This document shows, piece by piece, positions 7,394-12,168 of a stretch of 12,168 nt of DNA. Position 1 is the stretch's first letter. Each line of letters begins with the position of its first letter. Source of the DNA: REEB95 sp035275845 (GTDB lineage: Bacteria; Pseudomonadota; Alphaproteobacteria; ATCC43930; CGMCC-115725); the NCBI GenBank assembly GCA_035275845.1, contig DATEMD010000036.1:1-12168 (forward strand), read 5' to 3'. The translations under genes were made by a program, and so were the position numbers. The notes beneath the pieces are model-generated. The model ran no database searches. It saw only the letters and a list, made by a program, of their open reading frames with translations, and was not told the origin of the DNA.

Positions 7394-8131
7394 TTAAGCG
7401 GCGCTTAAAGCGGCGGGCTCGAGCGCGAACAGGCCCTCGACCGCTAGGCCGAACTGGTCGCATAGGCCCGTCACGCCGGCCGGGGTCACGGTGACGCCGC
7501 GCCCCCGCGGCCCATTGCCGCGCTCAAGCCAGCCCAACGCCGTCAGCCGCGCCAGCAGGCGCACGCCCACCGGCCCGGCAACATGGCTGCGGCGCTCGGT
7601 CCAATCGAGACATTTGCGCGCGACGCCGCGGCGGTCGGGTTTGACGTCGTCGAGCACGACACCGAAGGCGGCGAAGCGCGCGCGGCCGGCATCGGTCAGG
7701 GTATAGCGGTCGTCGTCGCCGGCGGTTTCGGCCAGCCAGCGTTCCTGCACCAACGCCTCGGTCAGCGCGACGCCGAGACGTCCGGCGAGGTGGTCGTAAC
7801 AGCTGCGCGCGGCGCGCAGCTGCCGCGCCAACGGCGAGCGCGGCGTTTCCAGACTCTTCACCGACGGCGCCAGGCCGGACAGACCTTCGAGCACGTGCGC
7901 GATTTCGGCGTTGGCGAGGCAATAATAGCGATGCCGTCCGGCGCTGCGGAGTTTCAGCATTCCGCCGGCGACCAGTTTGCCGAGATGATTGCTGGCTGAC
8001 TGGGCGGAAATGCCGGCGGCATAGGCGAGCGCGGAGGCCGGCTGGGCGCGGCCGTCGAGCAGCGCCATCAAGATGGCGGCGCGCGCCGGATCGGCGATCA
8101 GCGCGGCAGGCACGGCGACGTTGGCGTCCAT
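7394..8131 (-). CDS. ArsR-type winged-helix transcriptional regulator
   Basis: 245 residues. The N-terminal third is an ArsR-like winged helix: helices at about 8-40, recognition helix about 43-54 (SAQSASNHLGKL), then wing residues GRHRYYCL (65-72). The longer C-terminal part (about 100-235) contains RSCYDHLAGRLGV and CLDWTERRSH blocks, seen in a subgroup of large ArsR regulators often beside transporters. Cysteines at 71, 111, 174 and 224 do not form the classical ELCVCD metal site, so the inducer may be an organic compound or oxidant rather than a metal (inference). The start ATG at 8131 has GGAG 6 bases upstream. The gene is divergent from an MFS pump with a 107-base gap containing a palindrome, which suggests it represses itself and the pump. 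Confidence 0.88.
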   Translation of the reverse strand: MDANVAVPAALIADPARAAILMALLDGRAQPASALAYAAGISAQSASNHLGKLVAGGMLKLRSAGRHRYYCLANAEIAHVLEGLSGLAPSVKSLETPRSPLARQLRAARSCYDHLAGRLGVALTEALVQERWLAETAGDDDRYTLTDAGRARFAAFGVVLDDVKPDRRGVARKCLDWTERRSHVAGPVGVRLLARLTALGWLERGNGPRGRGVTVTPAGVTGLCDQFGLAVEGLFALEPAALSAA

Positions 8132-8162
8132 GGGCAGCTCCGTCGGATTGCGGTGCTGTCAC

Positions 8163-8192
8163 ATTATATAGGTCCACCGGCGTTCGTTTCAT
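8163..8192 (-). promoter_or_regulatory. Sigma-70-like promoter of the ArsR-type gene
   Basis: On the minus strand a perfect TATAAT -10 lies at 8168-8163. ATGAAA (4/6 to TTGACA) at 8192-8187 sits 18 bases upstream. Predicted start is near 8156, giving a leader of about 25 bases that includes the GGAG ribosome site at 8141-8138. The -35 lies inside the left half of the palindrome at 8185-8206, so a bound repressor would block it. Confidence 0.62.
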
Positions 8193-8206
8193 CCGCGGAT
8201 GAAACG
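8185..8206. promoter_or_regulatory. Perfect 22-bp palindrome, probable operator
   Basis: Half-site CGTTTCATCCG is followed directly by its exact reverse complement CGGATGAAACG, centred between 8195 and 8196. Symmetry stops at the next base on each side. A direct CGTTCG flank is present at 8181-8186 and 8205-8210. It lies in the divergent gap, overlaps the regulator's predicted -35 and ends 32 bases before the MFS start codon. Position and length fit a homodimeric winged-helix repressor site. Confidence 0.75.
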
Positions 8207-8238
8207 TTCGCGCCGCGTCGCCACTTACTGTTTGGCGT

Positions 8239-9633
8239 ATGACAACCGACAAACCATCCTCGTTCCGGTCGATCGGCGTCGCTCTGGCGGCCGCCAGTCT
8301 CGGCTTCGCCTTGATCCAGCTCGACGTCACCATCGTCAACGTCGCGCTGCCGCGCATCGGCACCACGCTGCAAGCGCCCGTCGATGCATTGCAATGGGTG
8401 GTCGATGCCTATGCGCTGGTCTTCGCGGTGCTGTTGCTGACCGGCGGCTTGCTCGGCGATCGCTTCGGCGCGCGGCGGCTGTTTCGCATCGGTCTCGGCT
8501 TGTTTGCGCTGGCTTCGCTCGGTTGCGGCGCCGCGCCCAATGCTGGCCTGTTGATCGTCATGCGCGCGCTGCAAGGCGTCGGCGCCGCGGCGATGCTGCC
8601 GAGCTCGCTGGCGTTGCTCAATCACGCCTGTCATCACGATGCGCAGCTGCGCGCGCGCGCCGTCGGTCTGTGGACGGCCGCGGGCGGCGTCACCATCGCC
8701 GCTGGCCCGCTGATTGGCGGCTTGCTCATCGCCGCCGGCAGCTGGCGGACGATCTTTCTCGTCAATCTGCCGATTTGCGCCGCCGGCGCGTGGCTGACGG
8801 CCCGCGTCGACGAGACCGAACGTGCATCGCATACCGCGCATCTCGACATCGCGGGTCAGGCGTTGGCAATCATGGCGCTGGCTGGCCTCATTGGCGGCGT
8901 CATCGAATTGCGGCCGTTGGGCGCGCTGCATCCCGTCGTGATCGGCGGTTTCGCGCTGGCGCTCGCCGCCGGTGCGGCGTTCGTTCGCTGTGAAGCGCGC
9001 AGCCTCGCACCGATGGTGCCGCTGCGCTTTTTCCGGCTGCCGGGTTTCGCGCCGGCGGTCGGCTTCGGCATCCTCGCGAACCTCACCTATTACGGCATCA
9101 TTTTCGTGCTGAGCCTTTATCTCCAGCGCGTGCTCGGCTACAGCGCCCTGACGGCCGGCCTTGCTTATTTGCCGTTGACCGCGACCTTCATCGTTTCGAA
9201 CGTCGCCAGCGGCTGGCTCGCCGGTCGCGTCGGCACGCGCGGGCCGATGATCGCCGGTGCGTTGATCGGCGCTGCGGGCTTTGCGCTGTTGCTCGGCCTC
9301 GGGCCGCACACGCTTTATATACGCATGCTGCCAGGCTTCGTGCTGATTCCGCTCGGCATGGGTCTGGCGGTGCCGGCGATGACGACGACCGTGCTTGGCA
9401 CCGTCGACAAATCGGCGTCGGGCATCGCCGCCGCCGTGCTCAACGCCGCGCGTCAGGCTGGCGGCGCGGTCGGCGTTGCGCTGTTCGGCGCGTTCGCCGG
9501 CAACGGCCATCTCGTGAGCGGCTTGCACGCCGGTGTGCTCGTGGCGACGGCGGCGCTGCTCGGGGCGGCCGGTCTCGCCGCCTGGGGCATCCGCAACCGG
9601 CAAGCCGCCGCGCTCAGCCCCGAACGCGCCTAA
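8239..9633 (+). CDS. MFS transporter, DHA2 (EmrB/QacA-type) efflux pump
   Basis: 464 residues, strongly hydrophobic throughout and about the length expected for 14 transmembrane helices. Family motifs are present: LDVTIVNVALP with D29 in helix 1 (14-TM drug:proton antiporter signature), motif A GGLLGDRFGARR at 69-80, motif B RALQGVGAA at 109-117, motif C-like GPLIGGLL at 156-163 and SWRTIFLVNLP at 168-178. Relatives export hydrophobic drugs, dyes or metabolites across the inner membrane using the proton gradient. No HlyD/EmrA-type adaptor gene is beside it, so it may work alone. It is divergent from the ArsR-type regulator and probably controlled by it. The start ATG at 8239 begins a sensible N-terminus, but no Shine-Dalgarno is visible before it. 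Substrate cannot be inferred. Confidence 0.92.
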   Translation: MTTDKPSSFRSIGVALAAASLGFALIQLDVTIVNVALPRIGTTLQAPVDALQWVVDAYALVFAVLLLTGGLLGDRFGARRLFRIGLGLFALASLGCGAAPNAGLLIVMRALQGVGAAAMLPSSLALLNHACHHDAQLRARAVGLWTAAGGVTIAAGPLIGGLLIAAGSWRTIFLVNLPICAAGAWLTARVDETERASHTAHLDIAGQALAIMALAGLIGGVIELRPLGALHPVVIGGFALALAAGAAFVRCEARSLAPMVPLRFFRLPGFAPAVGFGILANLTYYGIIFVLSLYLQRVLGYSALTAGLAYLPLTATFIVSNVASGWLAGRVGTRGPMIAGALIGAAGFALLLGLGPHTLYIRMLPGFVLIPLGMGLAVPAMTTTVLGTVDKSASGIAAAVLNAARQAGGAVGVALFGAFAGNGHLVSGLHAGVLVATAALLGAAGLAAWGIRNRQAAALSPERA

Positions 9634-9695
9634 ATCCCGAAGGTCCTTGCCATTATCGCGCCGCGCCGCCATTTATCTGGGCGGAAAGGACGACA

Positions 9696-10631
9696 ATGGA
9701 CGCAATTATCGGCAAACCCAGCAGAGGGCCGACGCCAACCGCCGCAGTCGACGCGGCGATCAAGGACGGTTCGACCGCGACATTCATGACCGACGTGATC
9801 GACGCGTCGGCCGAGGCGGCGATCGTCGTCGATTTCTGGGCGCCATGGTGTGGTCCGTGCAAACAGCTCGGCCCGGCCCTCGAGAAGGCCGTCAAGGATT
9901 CGAAGGGCGCGGTGCGCCTGGTCAAGATCAACATCGACGAGAATCCTGAACTGGCGCAGCAGATGCGCATTCAGTCGATTCCGGCGGTTTATGCCTTCAA
10001 AGACGGCAGGCCGGTCGACGGCTTCGTCGGCGCCTTGCCCGACACGCAAGTGAAACAGTTCGTGCAGCGTCTCGCCGCGCTCGCCGGCAGCGGGGCCGCG
10101 TCGCCGATTGCCGATGCGCTGGCGCTTGCCAAGGAAGCGCATGCGGCCGGCGACACGGCGCGGGCCGGCAACATCTGGACCCAGGTGCTCCAGCACGAGC
10201 CGCAGAATCTCGACGCGCTCATCGGTTTGGCGCGCGCGGCGCTGGTGCAGAAGGATATTGCCGGCGCCAAGGCGCTGATCGAGCGCGTACCCGCCGACCA
10301 GGCGAAACATGCCGACGTCGCCGCCGTTAAGACGGCGCTCGAACTGGCGGAAGCCGGACAGAAAGCTGCCGGCGAAGTCGGCGCGTTCGAAGCCCGGCTC
10401 GCTGCCGATCCCAAGGACCACCAAGCGCGGCTCGATCTCGCCGTGGCGCTGTTCGCCGCCGGCGAACGCGAGAAGGCGATCGATCAGCTGTTCGAGATCA
10501 TCAAGCGCGACCGGGCCTGGAACGAAGAGGCCGCGCGTCGGCAGCTGCTGAAATTCTTCGAAGCCATCGGTCTTGCCGATCCGCTCACCGTCGCCGCACG
10601 CCGGCGGCTTTCGACCATCTTGTTCGCATGA
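9696..10631 (+). CDS. cnoX: Thioredoxin-TPR chaperedoxin (CnoX/YbbN-like)
   Basis: 311 residues. The N-terminal thioredoxin fold (about 28-130) has active site WCGPC at 51-55 (C52, C55) and the cis-proline in SIPA (P96). The C-terminal half (about 137-305) is helical with TPR-like repeats, for example near 140-170, 172-196 and 240-272. This is the CnoX/YbbN architecture, a holdase that binds unfolded proteins and passes them to folding chaperones. E. coli CnoX lacks a full redox CxxC pair, whereas this protein keeps CGPC and so should also be redox-active. Start ATG has GGAAAGGA 5 bases upstream. Its stop overlaps the next start (ATGA), so the two are translationally coupled. A plain thioredoxin annotation would miss the C-terminal half. 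Confidence 0.88.
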   Translation: MDAIIGKPSRGPTPTAAVDAAIKDGSTATFMTDVIDASAEAAIVVDFWAPWCGPCKQLGPALEKAVKDSKGAVRLVKINIDENPELAQQMRIQSIPAVYAFKDGRPVDGFVGALPDTQVKQFVQRLAALAGSGAASPIADALALAKEAHAAGDTARAGNIWTQVLQHEPQNLDALIGLARAALVQKDIAGAKALIERVPADQAKHADVAAVKTALELAEAGQKAAGEVGAFEARLAADPKDHQARLDLAVALFAAGEREKAIDQLFEIIKRDRAWNEEAARRQLLKFFEAIGLADPLTVAARRRLSTILFA

Positions 10632-11275
10632 TCGCTCCTGCGCATCCGCTGCCCGACCGTCTGGTGCTATTCCCGCTCACCGGCGCATTGCTGCTGCCGG
10701 GTGGCGTGCTGCCGCTCAACATCTTCGAGCCACGCTATATGGCGATGACCGACGCCGCACTCGGCGAAGGCCGCATGATCGGGATGATCCAGCCGCTCGA
10801 CGGCAAGAACGATGCTGGCGATCCGCCGCTCTACAAGACGGGTTGCGCTGGCCGCATCATCGAATTCCGCGAGAGCGGCGACGGCCGCTACGTCATCAGT
10901 CTTGAAGGCGTATCGCGCTTCGACGTCATCGAAGAACTGCCCAAGACGGAACTCTTCCGGCGGGCACGGCCGGATTGGTCGCGCTATGCCGGCGACGCCG
11001 ACGAGGCCGAACTGCCTGGGTTCGACGCGGCGCAGCTGGTCGAAAAGTTGACGCCGTTCCTTCGCCGCCATCGCATCAAGGCCGATCTCTCGGACGCCAA
11101 CGCGGTACCGGCGGTGCGGCTGGTCGACGCGGTGGCGATGATGGGGCCGTTCGCGCCGGCCGAGAAGCAGGCGCTGCTCGAAGCCACGCCGGCCGACCGC
11201 GCGTGGCTCTTGACGAAGCTCGTCGATATGGCGCTGTTGGCATCGGCGTCCGACGTCGCGTCGGCGCGCCACTGA
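10628..11275 (+). CDS. LON peptidase substrate-binding domain protein (no protease domain)
   Basis: 215 residues matching the N-terminal domain of Lon (PUA-like beta domain plus helices). LVLFPLTGALLLPGGVLPLN at 12-31 with IFEPRY at 32-37 is the typical opening, and the beta strand YVISLEGVSRF lies at 88-98. There is no AAA+ module and no Ser-Lys protease domain, so it is a stand-alone substrate-binding protein, not a protease. Such proteins are common in alphaproteobacteria beside a thioredoxin-TPR gene; their function is not settled. The start ATG overlaps the preceding stop by four bases (ATGA), and its ribosome site lies within the upstream gene. Cytosolic; a link to protein quality control is inferred from domain and neighbours. 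Confidence 0.9.
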   Translation: MIAPAHPLPDRLVLFPLTGALLLPGGVLPLNIFEPRYMAMTDAALGEGRMIGMIQPLDGKNDAGDPPLYKTGCAGRIIEFRESGDGRYVISLEGVSRFDVIEELPKTELFRRARPDWSRYAGDADEAELPGFDAAQLVEKLTPFLRRHRIKADLSDANAVPAVRLVDAVAMMGPFAPAEKQALLEATPADRAWLLTKLVDMALLASASDVASARH

Positions 11276-11285
11276 GGGCCCGGCC

Positions 11286-11498
11286 ATGGCCGACATCGAT
11301 CCGCAGCTCCTCGAAATCCTGGTCTGCCCGCTGACCAAGGGCCCGCTGGTCTACGACCGCGCGGCGCAGGAGCTGGTGAGCGCCGAAGCCGGCCTCGCCT
11401 ATCCGATCCGCGACGGCATCCCGATCATGCTCGCCGACGAGGCGCGGCCGCTGCGCGACGACGAGAAGGCCCGTCTCAAGCCCAAGCCGCAGCCGTGA
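11286..11498 (+). CDS. Trm112-like protein (UPF0434 type)
   Basis: 70 residues with LLEILVCPLTKGPLVYD at 8-24 and AYPIRDGIPIMLADEAR at 38-54, the two blocks that define bacterial Trm112/UPF0434 proteins. Only one cysteine (C14) is present, so the four-Cys zinc site of eukaryotic Trm112 is absent, as in many alphaproteobacterial members. Trm112 proteins activate partner methyltransferases in eukaryotes and archaea; the bacterial partner is generally unknown. The ribosome site GAGGG partly overlaps the previous stop, 10 bases upstream of the ATG. The end overlaps the next start (GTGA). Confidence 0.9.
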   Translation: MADIDPQLLEILVCPLTKGPLVYDRAAQELVSAEAGLAYPIRDGIPIMLADEARPLRDDEKARLKPKPQP

Positions 11499-11869
11499 AC
11501 GCATCGCCGTGGCCGGTCGAATTCCGCCTCAAATCGGCGGACAAGGCGCTCGAGGTCGATTTCGACAGCGGCGAAACCTTCCGTTTGCCGGCGGAATATC
11601 TGCGCGTCGAAAGTCCGTCGGCCGAAGTTCAAGGCCACAACCCCAGCCAGAAGCAGATCGTTGCCGGCCGCCGCCACGTCGGCATCCTGGCGATCGAGCC
11701 GGTCGGCAATTACGCCATCCGCATCAAGTTCGACGATCTGCACGACACCGGCATCTATTCCTGGACCTATCTCTACGAGCTGGGACGGGAACAGGACAAA
11801 CGCTGGCGCGCCTATCTTGCGGAGGTCGACAAACGCGGCCTATCGCGCGAGCCGCACCGCCACAGTTGA
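11495..11869 (+). CDS. DUF971 protein (gamma-butyrobetaine hydroxylase N-terminal-like)
   Basis: 124 residues. LPAEYLRVESPSAEVQGH at 31-48 and the IRIKFDDLHDTGIYSWTYLY segment at 75-94 are hallmark blocks of DUF971. The domain also occurs at the N-terminus of gamma-butyrobetaine hydroxylase and fused to Mrp/ApbC Fe-S carrier proteins, so a role with iron or Fe-S cofactors is possible, but no catalytic function is established for the stand-alone form. The start is GTG at 11495, overlapping the Trm112 stop by four bases (GTGA), which supports coupling. No signal peptide or membrane helix. Confidence 0.88.
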   Translation: MNASPWPVEFRLKSADKALEVDFDSGETFRLPAEYLRVESPSAEVQGHNPSQKQIVAGRRHVGILAIEPVGNYAIRIKFDDLHDTGIYSWTYLYELGREQDKRWRAYLAEVDKRGLSREPHRHS

Positions 11870-11921
11870 ACGTCGTCGCGTCCACGGCGTTATGAACCTG
11901 CAACCGTCTGGAATCCGGCCC

Positions 11922-12168
11922 ATGCGCCCCGCCGCCTACTCGCCCGTCGCCAAGTCGCTGCATTGGCTGGTCGTCGCTCTGATCGGAGCGCAGCTTGCAC
12001 TCGGCTGGCTGATGCCGGGCGCGCGCAGCACGACGCCGCCGGACGTGCTCAACAACTGGCACATGTCGATCGGCGTCACCATCCTGGCGGTGATCGTCAT
12101 CCGCGCGCTGTGGCGCATATTCGCCGGCACGCCGGCGCCCGAGCCCGGACCGCGCTGGCAGATTGCGG
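11922..12168 (+). CDS. Cytochrome b561-type membrane protein (3' end outside window)
   Basis: 82 residues are visible before the window edge. YSPVAKSLHWLVVALI at 6-21 leads into a first membrane helix (about 15-33), and a second lies at about 49-66 with H47 before it. H14 in SLHW and H47 in NNWHMSIG match conserved heme-ligand positions of the bacterial cytochrome b561 (CybB) family, and RALWR after helix 2 is typical. Such proteins carry two hemes b and pass electrons from quinol in the inner membrane. ATG 11922 is preferred because a weak TGGA lies upstream; an in-frame ATG at 11892 would add ten residues with no ribosome site. It starts 52 bases after the DUF971 gene, with no terminator seen between. 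Confidence 0.85.
   Translation, partial: MRPAAYSPVAKSLHWLVVALIGAQLALGWLMPGARSTTPPDVLNNWHMSIGVTILAVIVIRALWRIFAGTPAPEPGPRWQIA

Noticed and set aside
8164..9672. 502-codon open frame antisense to the MFS gene
   Set aside because: Its protein is Gln/Arg/Asp-rich with no recognisable domain and mirrors the MFS gene's codon structure; long antisense frames are expected at this GC content.
10628..11275. ATP-dependent Lon protease
   Set aside because: Only the N-terminal substrate-binding domain is present; no Walker motifs and no Ser-Lys dyad.

Overview
The window reads as chromosomal DNA from a high-GC alphaproteobacterium. Protein resemblances are Rhodospirillales/Hyphomicrobiales-like, but genus cannot be named from sequence alone. 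Supporting signs are strong G/C bias at third codon positions, an alphaproteobacterial-style thioredoxin-TPR / LON-domain / Trm112 / DUF971 gene string, and a PEP-CTERM exported protein. No insertion sequence, integrase, CRISPR array or plasmid or phage gene is visible. The window looks like ordinary core genome next to one large surface-protein gene.

Layout. Bases 1-3411 (+) are the 3' part of a very large exported protein. It has an Asn/Thr-rich repeat half, a Gly-rich repeat region, a C-terminal globular-looking domain and a PEP-CTERM sorting signal. A clear intrinsic terminator (3435-3463) ends it. Converging on it are minus-strand genes: an M23 peptidoglycan endopeptidase (3469-4353), a LOG-family nucleotide hydrolase-like protein (4425-5258), a YheS-like ABC-F ATPase (5331-7199), tRNA-Gly(GCC) (7242-7316) and an ArsR-type regulator (7394-8131). 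The regulator is divergent from a DHA2-type drug-efflux MFS pump (8239-9633). The gap between them holds a perfect 22-bp palindrome and a consensus -10 for the regulator. From 9696 to the right edge runs a compact plus-strand group: thioredoxin-TPR chaperedoxin (CnoX-like), LON-substrate-binding-domain protein, Trm112-like protein, DUF971 protein, and the 5' end of a cytochrome b561-type gene cut by the window edge.

How the parts work together. The regulator/pump pair looks like a self-contained efflux module controlled at one palindromic operator. The rightmost genes are translationally coupled in places (ATGA and GTGA overlaps) and mix protein quality control with redox and metal-cofactor themes. 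tRNA-Gly and the ABC-F ATPase are both translation-related and may share transcripts. The most unusual item is the giant repeat protein. The rest is recognisable housekeeping or accessory biology, and I see no strong evidence for a wholly new multi-gene system.
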